From CBDBLK01 sp965243145 (GTDB taxonomy: Bacteria; Bdellovibrionota; Bacteriovoracia; Bacteriovoracales; Bacteriovoracaceae), in assembly GCA_965243145.1 (NCBI GenBank), contig CBDEUB010000002.1, positions 2,666,001 through 2,730,000 on the forward strand: DNA of 64,000 bases, written 5' to 3'. Positions 43,026 through 50,854 of this stretch are shown one piece after another. A program made the position numbers and the translations under genes. The notes below the pieces were generated by a model. The model was not told the DNA's origin and ran no database searches. It saw only the letters and a list, made by a program, of their open reading frames with translations. Each line of letters starts with the position of its first letter. Positions within the stretch are counted from its first letter, which is position 1.

Positions 43026-44582
43026 ATGAAAAAAACCTTGATCTCGATTTTTTTTGGAATGTTGGGAATTGTTGCCTTTCTCACTTGGAAAGGCAAAGGG
43101 CCTATTTCCTGGGGTGGGGGTTATCGGTATGTGTTGACCAATGTTGAAGAACCTCATTCATTTGACCCACTGGATGCCGATCACACTAACAACATATCCA
43201 CTGCTAGAATGATCTACCTGACACCACTGGAAGTTTCAGACAATGACAAATTAAGCAGTCATATCTTGGCCAGTTTTCAATATGATGAGGCGGCCAATGA
43301 CGCTACATGGATCGTCAAAGATGGCCTTTTATATAGTGATAATTCCCCCGTGACAACGGAAGATGTCGCTTTTGCGGTGGCGAGAATGGCCTACACAAGG
43401 CCTGGATTCCCTGTCATTAAGTATATCAAGGGGCTGCAAGAATGGATAAAAAGCGAAAATCCATTACAAAGTTATCCCGAGGGGATTAAGGTTGATGGAA
43501 ACAAAATAGAAATTGAATTTAATCAGGCCATGTCTGAACCCTTTTATCGCTTTTGCCTGGAAATTTTTTCCATTATCCCTAAAAGATGCGTTGATCTCAA
43601 AACTAATAAGATCATTTGCGATAAAATCCCGACTAATGGCCAATACTCCATTGCTCACAAAGGCGATAAGGAGTGGATTTTTATTAAGAACGAAAAACTA
43701 AAGTTTGAGGGGCCAAATAAAATTATTTTTAACTATTGGGGAACAGAAAACATTTTAGAACGGATCAAAACCATTGATGATAAAACGGTCATTCATTCAG
43801 ACGATGCGACTGTTTCGCTGCAAGAACAGAAAACGCTCGAAAAAGATTTTGAAATGAGGAACAAAACCGCAACCAGATTTGTCGGTATGTTGATGAATCC
43901 CAACACCAAGGCCTTTCAAAGGCCTGAGTGCCGGCGGGCCTTCGGGCATTTGGCCAGTGAATCTTACGCTAAAATGAACGGCATACTTCCCGTCGGGAGT
44001 CTTTTTGCTGAAGGCATATTTGGCCATTTAACCCCAGAACAGCTTGACCAAAATTCGCCTTTTTCAGTTAAAAAAGACTTGGATCAATGTTTCAACGATT
44101 TGAAAAAATCTCCCCCTCGTTGGGGTATCATCGAAAGCGTTGGACACAGAAACAACCGCGAGGGAGTGGCCCAAGAGATTTACCGAACCCTTGGGGTTGA
44201 GATACCACGGCCGTTAGTGCTGAGTAGCTATAGCGAATTTTACGACGCTTTTATTGAGGGGAAATTGGATTTTATTACTTTTGGCAGTGGTTTTTGGCCT
44301 TTGGATATTGCCGGGGATTTGCAAATGCTTTTCACTCCGGGCCTTCACAAGTCCTTGCAATTTATGGCCAAAGATTCCAAGTTTCAAGGCATGATTGAGA
44401 TGGCCATTAGGAACCCCAAAGATGGAAAACTCTATCAAGAGATCAACCAATATCTCTACGATCAGGCGTTGGCCAGGCCCTATTCTCATTTTAAGAGATT
44501 CTATATTGCGAAAAATGATGGACTTTTAAGCAGAATCCCCGTGGAAATCACTTACCCCTCACCTTGGCAGTTGTTCAAATGA
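43026..44582 (+). CDS. peptide-type solute-binding protein (SBP_bac_5 family), membrane-anchored
   Basis: 518 residues. The N-terminal hydrophobic segment (LISIFFGMLGIVAFLTW) lacks a lipobox and may be an uncleaved anchor. The body follows the OppA/DppA plan: EEPHSFDPLDADHTNNISTA, then LEVSDNDKLSSHILASF and WIVKDGLLYSDNSPVTTEDV. No permease or ATPase genes are adjacent, so it more likely senses a peptide than feeds an importer. GGCC is strikingly frequent (22 sites counted by eye). The stop overlaps the YcaO-like gene (ATGA). Confidence 0.85.
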   Translation: MKKTLISIFFGMLGIVAFLTWKGKGPISWGGGYRYVLTNVEEPHSFDPLDADHTNNISTARMIYLTPLEVSDNDKLSSHILASFQYDEAANDATWIVKDGLLYSDNSPVTTEDVAFAVARMAYTRPGFPVIKYIKGLQEWIKSENPLQSYPEGIKVDGNKIEIEFNQAMSEPFYRFCLEIFSIIPKRCVDLKTNKIICDKIPTNGQYSIAHKGDKEWIFIKNEKLKFEGPNKIIFNYWGTENILERIKTIDDKTVIHSDDATVSLQEQKTLEKDFEMRNKTATRFVGMLMNPNTKAFQRPECRRAFGHLASESYAKMNGILPVGSLFAEGIFGHLTPEQLDQNSPFSVKKDLDQCFNDLKKSPPRWGIIESVGHRNNREGVAQEIYRTLGVEIPRPLVLSSYSEFYDAFIEGKLDFITFGSGFWPLDIAGDLQMLFTPGLHKSLQFMAKDSKFQGMIEMAIRNPKDGKLYQEINQYLYDQALARPYSHFKRFYIAKNDGLLSRIPVEITYPSPWQLFK

Positions 44583-45523
44583 AAGTGAATTTGAAAAAGC
44601 AACTCATTCAAAAGAGGCTACAGCAGATTACTGTCCAGCTTAGGAACAAAGATGCCCTACCCAAGCACATAGAAATGGCCGAACTGGGAAACTTTTTTTT
44701 GGTGTCGGCCTATGATGAGAGGAAGTCGGATATTATCACTGAATCGGCATCCATGGGCATGGACACCTCCTTTCATTTGGCCACAATCAAATGCCTGATG
44801 GAGATGGCGGAACGCAAGGCCTTTAAGGAGGGGCACAAAAATGGCCTTCCCTCATGCCAGACCGAGCGAACTGACGGATTTGCGGCCTATCCCAAGGTAT
44901 TTTCCCTTTGTGACAATTCCCACGCCATGGCCAGAAAAAATGCCTACCACGAGGCGGTGGAGCGCTTTGTGTGGAGCACCTGGTGGGACGATCCCCACTA
45001 CACCCACAGCATGATTAAAAGTCCTGCACTCACACCCTCGGCCAGGGATTTATTGGGCAAAATCGACGAACTTACCCCCATTAAAAAGCTGGTGGAGGTA
45101 CGGCCACACTTTGAGAGTGAAGAAAATTTGGTGCTTCCCATCTTTTTTGCCTTCCTCAAAAATGGCGGGGTGATCACTGGTGGGGCGTGTGGCGAAATCA
45201 GAGAAACAACTTTAGTTAAACAACGGGCGCTGGGTGAACTCTTCCGCCACAGTTTGGGAGTTTATCGAAACTTGGTTAAAAAACTTCGCCCAACAACCTT
45301 TTACGAAAAAAGACTTTCCTACTTTGGCCAAGGGCATGGAACCCAAAGGGTCGAAGCACGGCTTTACCCTAAAGAGGTTTCGTTTCACCCCATAGAACTT
45401 CCCAAACTGGCGATCGATAGTGAGGTTCCCCACTCTCTCGACGATGTGGTTTTGGTTCACCGTTGCCTCTTTGAAAACCAGCCGGCCTTTGTCGGTGGAA
45501 AATTGGAGCGAGCGTGTTTATAG
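44579..45523 (+). CDS. YcaO-like protein
   Basis: 314 residues resembling the YcaO superfamily, ATP-dependent enzymes that activate peptide backbone amides to form azolines, thioamides or related groups. Visible landmarks: ESASMGMDTSFHLATIKCLM followed by E75xxE78R, then TDGFAAYPKVFSL, HEAVERF (E125, E128), and GGACGEIRET with QRALGELFR (Q215, E220), in the order found in YcaO proteins. No partner E1-like protein is fused or nearby. The start overlaps the binding-protein stop; the end overlaps the kinase start by 10 bases, so expression is tightly coupled. Some ATP-site residues need checking against a profile. Confidence 0.65.
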   Translation: MKVNLKKQLIQKRLQQITVQLRNKDALPKHIEMAELGNFFLVSAYDERKSDIITESASMGMDTSFHLATIKCLMEMAERKAFKEGHKNGLPSCQTERTDGFAAYPKVFSLCDNSHAMARKNAYHEAVERFVWSTWWDDPHYTHSMIKSPALTPSARDLLGKIDELTPIKKLVEVRPHFESEENLVLPIFFAFLKNGGVITGGACGEIRETTLVKQRALGELFRHSLGVYRNLVKKLRPTTFYEKRLSYFGQGHGTQRVEARLYPKEVSFHPIELPKLAIDSEVPHSLDDVVLVHRCLFENQPAFVGGKLERACL

Positions 45524-47007
45524 TCAAGCATAAAGCAAAACTTATTTTTTCTCTGTTTCTCATCGCTTCCGTTGGGTTCACCTATATGATTTTTGATCGC
45601 CACCTTGAAGCGACGGGTGAGGAAATTGTGACTAACTTTTTAGAAACCAAAGCGGTGGATATACAACAGGGCAACCTCATCACTCCCCTGGCCGAAAACC
45701 AACGCTTTATTTTTTCCTCAAGATTTGTCACCGGAATTAAACTTTATGGCATTAAAAGTGGGCAAACCCATATCGCATTGGGAGACAACTTCCGTTTTCA
45801 AGTGCCTGGGGAACTTCCCGAAAAAGAAATGGCCTCCAAAAGGGTGGGATTTTTGCACACCCATATTTTCTATTTTTTCAGAGAGAGGAATTTACTCTTA
45901 ATCTTTGAAGTCAAGTCTGTTTTTTTGGCGACTTCATTTTTTATTTTTGTGGGGATTCTAAGCACCCTCTCGGGTATTTTCTTTGTTTCCATGAGAAAAG
46001 AAGAGGAAAAGCGGCTCAAGGCCATATTTGAAATGGGGCGTAGACTTCGGCACGATATTTCTTCGGCGATGTCCACGGTGGTGGGTGTTGCCGAGAATTG
46101 CAAAGTGCTGCCCGATGAGGACAGGCAATCGTTGCTTTCTTTTTATGAGCGGGTAAAAAGCATTTTGGACGATCTTAAATTCAATAGCAAAAGTATCCAC
46201 AGACACCAAAAGAAAATCCCACTTCATTTTACGGCCCTGGTAAAGGATGTTTACAACGAGTCTCTGGTGAAAAATAAAGCACGGGGTGAAGTCAAATGGA
46301 AGTTGGATATTCCTTCCGATTGCCTGGATTTGTGCTTGGGAAAAGATAATTACGATCTGGCGCGCTGTATGCACAACCTGATCGACAATGCGGTGGAATC
46401 CATCGAGGCAGAGGGAAAGGTCACTTTATCGTTAGAGAGAACCCGAAAGGAGATCGTCTTTAAAATTAACGATACCGGCACAGGGATTGCTCCAGACAAT
46501 CTTACTAAGATGGGCATTGAAAAATTTTCCAGCAAGGAATTTGGGGAAGGGTTGGGAGTCTACCACGCCAAAAAATGCATCGAGGAACTGAAAGGAACTC
46601 TTAACTTTGAATCCACTCAAGATCAGGGAACCACGGCAATTTTAAAACTTCCCTACCGCCAGACTCCCAAAGTTTATAAGCTGGATCAAAATTTTCTCAA
46701 GCATAAAAATTATATTATGGTTGACGATGATGCTTCGGTTCACGATCGCGTTTCAAAAAGTGACTTGTGGAAAAACAAAATGGCCAACATAAAATGCTCG
46801 TTTTCTTTTCCCGAGAAATATGACGACGGGGTGTTTTTCCTAATGGACTACGATCTTAGGGATAAGAACACTGATGGGATCAAACTTATCAAGGAACATA
46901 AGCTGCAAGGCCGCTCAGTTTTAGTTACCGGACACTACAGTGACCCCGAAACGGTCGAACTCTGCGAGCAAGAAGGAATCAGGATTTTGCCTAAGATTCT
47001 TTTGTAG
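45514..47007 (+). CDS. hybrid sensor histidine kinase
   Basis: 497 residues from GTG. Two membrane helices (about 8-27 and 133-158) enclose a periplasmic sensor domain. The DHp helix has the phosphoacceptor H180 in LRHDISSAM. The ATPase domain shows NLIDNAVES, INDTGTGI and FGEGLGVYHAKKC. A C-terminal receiver-like domain (IMVDDDASVHD, FLMDYDL) follows. It probably phosphorylates its own receiver and the regulator at 41123. The periplasmic loop could read the exported protein or the peptide-binding protein. Last gene of the operon. Confidence 0.88.
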   Translation: MFIVKHKAKLIFSLFLIASVGFTYMIFDRHLEATGEEIVTNFLETKAVDIQQGNLITPLAENQRFIFSSRFVTGIKLYGIKSGQTHIALGDNFRFQVPGELPEKEMASKRVGFLHTHIFYFFRERNLLLIFEVKSVFLATSFFIFVGILSTLSGIFFVSMRKEEEKRLKAIFEMGRRLRHDISSAMSTVVGVAENCKVLPDEDRQSLLSFYERVKSILDDLKFNSKSIHRHQKKIPLHFTALVKDVYNESLVKNKARGEVKWKLDIPSDCLDLCLGKDNYDLARCMHNLIDNAVESIEAEGKVTLSLERTRKEIVFKINDTGTGIAPDNLTKMGIEKFSSKEFGEGLGVYHAKKCIEELKGTLNFESTQDQGTTAILKLPYRQTPKVYKLDQNFLKHKNYIMVDDDASVHDRVSKSDLWKNKMANIKCSFSFPEKYDDGVFFLMDYDLRDKNTDGIKLIKEHKLQGRSVLVTGHYSDPETVELCEQEGIRILPKILL

Positions 47008-47008
47008 A

Positions 47009-47470
47009 TTAACTACTAAGTTTCGTTGGAGCAGAGATTTTCTTTAGGCCCGTTATTTCATAAAACAAGGAACCAAAAGAGTGCGCCATATTGGCAGCAA
47101 GGCTTGCAACTAAATCCGGATCGGCCGGTTTGTTCTCGTTAATTTTAACTTGAATACCAGCACTTGCCTTATACACTCGCAAAATACTGGCATCGCCACC
47201 ATTGATTTTAATATCTTTATTAGTGGCAAAACCGCAAAGTATTCCAACTTCAAAGTCTTCTCTGAGACTTGCATTTTCTTGGCCTTGAAGTTGTTTTTGA
47301 AAATTTCTATAGATGGCCAATCTTTTCCAGTTCTCAAGTCCAATTTCGTGATCGACGGCCTCTAATTCTTTGACCGTGTTAAAAGGAGTATTGGAGAGTT
47401 TTTCTCGCGTTTTTTGGTAAGGTGATTTTTTATTTTTTGTGCTTGGCGTTTTCTTTTTATTTCCTGCCAT
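47009..47470 (-). CDS. unknown protein, paralogue A
   Basis: 153 residues, not recognised. Basic N-terminus (MAGNKKKTPSTKNKKSPYQK), a helical middle (LENWKRLAIYRNFQKQLQG) and a C-terminal part with GILCGFATNKDIKINGGDAS, VYKASAGIQVKIN and a small hydrophobic helix. ATG 47470 has AAGGA upstream; the frame opens further without support. It overlaps none of its neighbours and is convergent with the kinase. About three quarters identical to the next gene. Confidence 0.6.
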   Translation of the reverse strand: MAGNKKKTPSTKNKKSPYQKTREKLSNTPFNTVKELEAVDHEIGLENWKRLAIYRNFQKQLQGQENASLREDFEVGILCGFATNKDIKINGGDASILRVYKASAGIQVKINENKPADPDLVASLAANMAHSFGSLFYEITGLKKISAPTKLSS

Positions 47471-47663
47471 TTTTGACTTCCTTCTCACTGTGTGCGACTC
47501 GTCAACGCTTGCCCATAGCATTATAGTTGCATTGAGCCTAAGAAATTAGATTGAAAAATAACCATCTATACTTTTAAAGGCAAGTCTAAATTTATGACGC
47601 ATAGTATGGCCGCCCTCTTAAACATTTTTTAACTTAGGTGCAAACCAATTTTTAAAAAGGGGT

Positions 47664-48131
47664 CTAATGAGAAGAATTAAATTTACTTGGGGCCGTAGTT
47701 TTCTTGAGGCCTGTTACTTCGTAGAACAGAGAACCAAAAGAATGGGCCATATTTGCAGCAAGATTTGCGACTAATTCTGGGTCGGCCGGTTTGTTCTCGT
47801 TAATTTTAACTTGAATACCAGCGCTTGCTTTATACACTCGCAAAAGGCCAGCATCACCACCATTAATTTTAATATCTTCGCTAGTTGCAAAACCGCAAAG
47901 TATTCCAACTTCAAAATCTTTTCTGAGATTTTCATTTTCTTGGACTAAAAGTTGTTTTTGAAAATTTCTATAAGTGGCCAACCTTTTCCAGTTCTCAACT
48001 TCAATTTCATGTTCAGCAATTTCTAACTCTTTCACTGTACTAAAAGGGGTATTAGAGAGTTTATCTCTGGTTTTTTGGTAAGGTGATTTTTTGTTTTTTG
48101 TGCTCGGCCTCTTTTTTGTATTTTCCGCCAT
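47664..48131 (-). CDS. unknown protein, paralogue B
   Basis: 155 residues, tandem paralogue of 47009-47470 with the same layout. The most conserved parts are SPYQKTR-KLSNTPF, GILCGFAT, INGGDA and VYKASAGIQVKINENKPADP. Divergent from the gene at 48404; the intervening region holds an inverted repeat. Two diverging copies side by side suggest paired or subunit-like function, but nothing further can be said. Confidence 0.6.
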   Translation of the reverse strand: MAENTKKRPSTKNKKSPYQKTRDKLSNTPFSTVKELEIAEHEIEVENWKRLATYRNFQKQLLVQENENLRKDFEVGILCGFATSEDIKINGGDAGLLRVYKASAGIQVKINENKPADPELVANLAANMAHSFGSLFYEVTGLKKTTAPSKFNSSH

Positions 48132-48184
48132 TTCTTATTTCCCTTAATAAAATGTGCATTTAATCACGATTTTTTGGTGAATTT

Positions 48185-48216
48185 GCAAAAATTAGCACAA
48201 TTTTGCCAATTTTTGC
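48185..48216. promoter_or_regulatory. inverted repeat in divergent promoter region
   Basis: GCAAAAATT (48185-48193) and AATTTTTGC (48208-48216) form perfect 9-base arms, between the genes at 48131 (leftward) and 48404 (rightward). An operator controlling both directions is likely. No intact gene was accepted in 48132-48403. Confidence 0.5.
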
Positions 48217-48403
48217 GGTAATATATAGTTTATGAGTTCTAACAAAGTTCACACTCTTGAACAGAAAACAAAGGTTATTTTATCGGACACTTTAACAAAT
48301 TTTACAAACCTTGCAAATGCAAGGCCGTTTTTCAAAAAAGAAAAATATTAGATGTAATTTATTTATTTGCGCAGAGTTATTCATTCTCATCAAGGAAAAT
48401 AAG

Positions 48404-48880
48404 ATGAAAACAAAAATAGATAAAAATAAATGTGTTGAAGATCGAAAAAAGCAAAGAGAAAATGTTAATCAAGTTATCAAATACGCCTTGGAAACTTTAG
48501 ACTTATCACCACAATATTTTAGCAAGATTGCCGGGCAAGGGCAAGGGCCAGATGTAGATAACATCACTCTTGAAGATAGAATCACTCCAGAAGGGAAATT
48601 TAATTTTGATCGCGTTCTTGGTGTAGAGTTAGTTCATGTTCTTAAATTACTTTATCTCGATAATTCTTTTCTCGCTGAAGGTTATGATCGGGCCAAACAC
48701 TTGAACATGGTTTGCCACGCTATCGAAAGGAAAGAGTTTGCCTATAAAAAAGGGAAAATAGTCAAGGCCTATTTTAGATTTTTTAAAGCTGTGCAATGGC
48801 GTGATGAGGCCAAACTTTATGGCCTTAAATTACTGTGGAAGATTAGAATTAGACGCTGGCTTGGCCTTCATAATTCATAA
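48404..48880 (+). CDS. protein of unknown function
   Basis: 158 residues from ATG 48404 behind AAGGAAA. Helical and basic, especially at the C-terminus (KLLWKIRIRRWLGLHN). No membrane segment or known motif. The frame is open further upstream from ATG 48311, without support. It may be a regulator, given the operator-like repeat upstream, but this is only inferred from position. Confidence 0.55.
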   Translation: MKTKIDKNKCVEDRKKQRENVNQVIKYALETLDLSPQYFSKIAGQGQGPDVDNITLEDRITPEGKFNFDRVLGVELVHVLKLLYLDNSFLAEGYDRAKHLNMVCHAIERKEFAYKKGKIVKAYFRFFKAVQWRDEAKLYGLKLLWKIRIRRWLGLHNS

Positions 48881-48960
48881 AGGCCATTGCAAAAACAGCA
48901 CTGAATTAAAGCTAATCACCTCTGGCCAAACTTAGGTGACCACCACAACTATTTTAACCA

Positions 48961-49053
48961 TCGAGAGCACCCTCAAAAGGCCTTTACACACCCCTGGGCG
49001 GGGAAAATGTGAGGGGAAGTGCTCTCGGAATCAACAGGGCCAAATTTTGGCCC
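48961..49053 (+). promoter_or_regulatory. structured leader ahead of the excisionase gene
   Basis: CGAGAGCAC (48962-48970) pairs with GTGCTCTCG (49019-49027), extended by CCTC/GAGG with a small bulge. A palindrome GGGCCAAA-T-TTTGGCCC follows at 49037-49053. The ribosome-binding site AAAGGAG lies immediately after, so folding or protein binding here could control excisionase synthesis. Confidence 0.5.
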
Positions 49054-49069
49054 AAAGGAGCCTCAAACT

Positions 49070-49255
49070 ATGGACAACCAAACCCTATTGACTACCCAAG
49101 AGACGGCCAAACTCTTAAATGTCAAAATGAGTTGGCTTCGCAGCGCCATTTTTAGGCGCGCCATTCCCTATGTCAAAGTAGGCCATTTAGTGAGATTCAG
49201 AGAAAAAGACCTCAGAGCATGGCTCCAAAAGCACACCGTGGAGGTGGGCCAATAG
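49070..49255 (+). CDS. xis: excisionase-type HTH protein
   Basis: 61 residues of the excisionase/AlpA-like winged HTH family: LTTQETAKLLNVKMSWLRSA, then VRFREKDLRAWLQ, the typical recognition helix and wing. It directs excision rather than integration of the element. ATG 49070 with AAAGGAG at good spacing; the upstream frame is not needed. The integrase gene follows about 200 bases downstream. A terminator hairpin overlaps the stop codon. Confidence 0.8.
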   Translation: MDNQTLLTTQETAKLLNVKMSWLRSAIFRRAIPYVKVGHLVRFREKDLRAWLQKHTVEVGQ

Positions 49256-49268
49256 GCCCGCTTTTTTT
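49246..49268 (+). terminator. terminator overlapping the excisionase stop codon
   Basis: GGGCC/GGCCC stem with AATA loop followed by seven T residues. The stop codon TAG (49253-49255) lies in the loop and 3' arm, so terminating ribosomes could interfere with hairpin formation and couple translation to read-through. Confidence 0.75.
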
Positions 49269-49457
49269 CGCCATTTTTTTGCAAATTTCTTTCATTTTCG
49301 TTTGACAGCAAACATGGCCAGAGCGACATTAGGACTGCCCTTTTTCCTTGGATAGTAAGGCAAAGGCGGCCGTTTCTCGCAAGAGGAACATGCTTTTTAA
49401 CATTCCAAATGAGAACGCAGGGCCATGTTTTGCTCCTTGAACTAAGGAGAACAGAAC

Positions 49458-50519
49458 ATGGAAAAGATCAGAAATAAAACAGGCCAAATCATAAGCTATC
49501 GTGAAAAGGTCTATGTGGGCGGCAAGGCCGTAACTAAAACCTTTAAACGAAAATCCGATGCCTCGGCCTGGAAACAGAATTTTGGTGCCGAAATTCGCAG
49601 AAAAGAGGCCTTGGGCATTGCCCATATCGAATCCATCGACTTTGAATCTTTTGCCAAATTGTGGTTGGAGATGAAGGAGGGACAGAGAATGGCCAGAAAG
49701 ACGATGCTTAACTACCGTTCGGTCATAAAAAACTACCTCCTGCCCATTTTAAACAAAATGAAGTTGGAAAATATCCATTTGGGTTTGGCCCAAAAGGTGA
49801 TCCAACGGAGTCGGGACAGGGGCATTGGTGCTGAAAGAACAAACAAAAATTTGATTGTATTCAGTCAAATGCTCAACGACGCCATAAAACTCAACTACTT
49901 GGCCCACAATCCCCTCGCAGGAATGAAGAAAGTTAAAGTCCCACCGCGGAGTTTGACTTATTGGACACCTGAACAAGTCAAAAAGTTTTTAGTGGCCAAT
50001 AAAGACGACCTTTGTTTTCCCGTCTACGCTTTGGCGCTTAATACGGGTATGCGCAGGGGGGAACTCTTGGGGCTTCGTTGGGATAAAGTCGATCTTGTAA
50101 AGAAGAGAATTGAGATTGCTAGGGTTCGGGATGAATGCGAAACTAAGGACACAACTAAGACCGGAGTTATTCGGTACTTGCCCCTTAATGACGCTGCTTC
50201 TGAGATTTTGGCAAATTTGGCCCAAAACAAACGCCACGAGACTTTCGTTTTTGCCAGCAAAAGGGGTTCTTTGCTTCATGCGCCAAAAGTGACGAGTTCC
50301 TACTTTCCCAAGGCCGTAAAGAAGGCCGAAGTTCCAAAGATTAGATTTCACGATTTGAGAACCACCTACGCCTCGAATTTTGTCATGGCCGGAGGGGATA
50401 TTTTCGTGCTTTCCAAGCTGCTGGGACACGCTTCGGTGGAGATGACGGCAAAAAAATACGCGGCCCTTCACCCCCGCTTTATGAAAGAGGCGGTTCAGAC
50501 GATGCAATTTCAAGTGTGA
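49458..50519 (+). CDS. int: tyrosine integrase of the ICE
   Basis: 353 residues. N-terminal arm-binding and core-binding (SAM-like) domains precede the catalytic domain, with Arg I in NTGMRRGELLGLRW, the HxxR motif HDLRTTY, LLGHASVEMT and the nucleophile tyrosine in KKYAALHP. It recombines the 26-bp att sites at the 3' end of the FGE-fold gene. AAGGAG before the ATG. Located 144 bases from attR, as usual for such elements. Confidence 0.93.
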   Translation: MEKIRNKTGQIISYREKVYVGGKAVTKTFKRKSDASAWKQNFGAEIRRKEALGIAHIESIDFESFAKLWLEMKEGQRMARKTMLNYRSVIKNYLLPILNKMKLENIHLGLAQKVIQRSRDRGIGAERTNKNLIVFSQMLNDAIKLNYLAHNPLAGMKKVKVPPRSLTYWTPEQVKKFLVANKDDLCFPVYALALNTGMRRGELLGLRWDKVDLVKKRIEIARVRDECETKDTTKTGVIRYLPLNDAASEILANLAQNKRHETFVFASKRGSLLHAPKVTSSYFPKAVKKAEVPKIRFHDLRTTYASNFVMAGGDIFVLSKLLGHASVEMTAKKYAALHPRFMKEAVQTMQFQV

Positions 50520-50565
50520 AGTAGGTTTATAGAGTTTCTTTTATTGTTGAGCATTATTTTGCCTT

Positions 50566-50590
50566 TTAGCCCATAAATAGCCCATCAAAT
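50566..50590 (+). repeat. inner direct repeat, right (possible integrase arm site)
   Basis: Matches 21529-21553 with two differences; here both TAGCCCAT units are perfect and 11 bases apart. It lies 47 bases after the integrase gene and 73 bases before attR. Confidence 0.6.
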
Positions 50591-50662
50591 GAAAATAATT
50601 TTTTGATTTTAGTGTTAAAATCCTTTAGTATCCTGGGGTTATGGGTTACTTTAGCAACCCTA

Positions 50663-50688
50663 GGTTTCGCCTTTTGAGGACATTGCGT
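50663..50688 (+). repeat. attR of the ICE (26-bp direct repeat)
   Basis: Perfect second copy of attL. In the uninterrupted chromosome the FGE-fold gene would read through this sequence into CAATAA, giving one extra glutamine before the stop. Confidence 0.9.
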
Positions 50689-50819
50689 CAATAACGACAC
50701 AGAAGTTCAAGTGCGATCCGCAACTGGCAGTGGCCCAGTCCTAAAAAGCGGCCCCCCGTATAAATTCACCCGACGGGGAGAAATTTCTGGCAATGAGTGC
50801 CGATTTAGAGAGGTTCAGC

Positions 50820-50848
50820 TTGCCTATATACTCAAAAAAGAGTACATA
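50820..50848 (+). promoter_or_regulatory. promoter/operator of the toxin-antitoxin pair
   Basis: TTGCCT (50820-50825) and TACATA (50843-50848) with 17-base spacing. The spacer holds the dyad ACTC-AAAAAA-GAGT flanked by TATA-rich arms, a likely site for antitoxin autoregulation. The toxin start codon is only 7 bases after the -10 box, suggesting a leaderless transcript. Confidence 0.5.
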
Positions 50849-50854
50849 TAAACG

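Larger units (their letters stand above)
21397..50688 (+). mobile_element. integrated conjugative element with VirB-type secretion system (29,292 bp)
   Basis: The boundaries are set by the perfect 26-bp direct repeat at 21371-21396 and 50663-50688. The element carries its own tyrosine integrase next to the right end, an excisionase, VirB2-B3-B4-B5-B6-B8-B9-B10-like proteins, an FtsK-type coupling ATPase, a Replic_Relax protein, a regulatory operon and cargo. Composition is mosaic: the cargo at 28.1-31.5 kb is very AT-rich. I did not recognise VirB11, a lytic transglycosylase or a MOB-family relaxase, so autonomous transfer is likely but not proven. Confidence 0.9.

Noticed and set aside
48232..48351. 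39-codon open frame (MSSNKVHTLEQ...)
   Set aside because: No ribosome-binding site, no similarity, and it lies in the operator-like divergent region; not supported.
50689..50854. DGR template repeat or reverse transcriptase right of attR
   Set aside because: No similarity to the variable region and no reading frame with polymerase motifs in this gap or elsewhere in the window.
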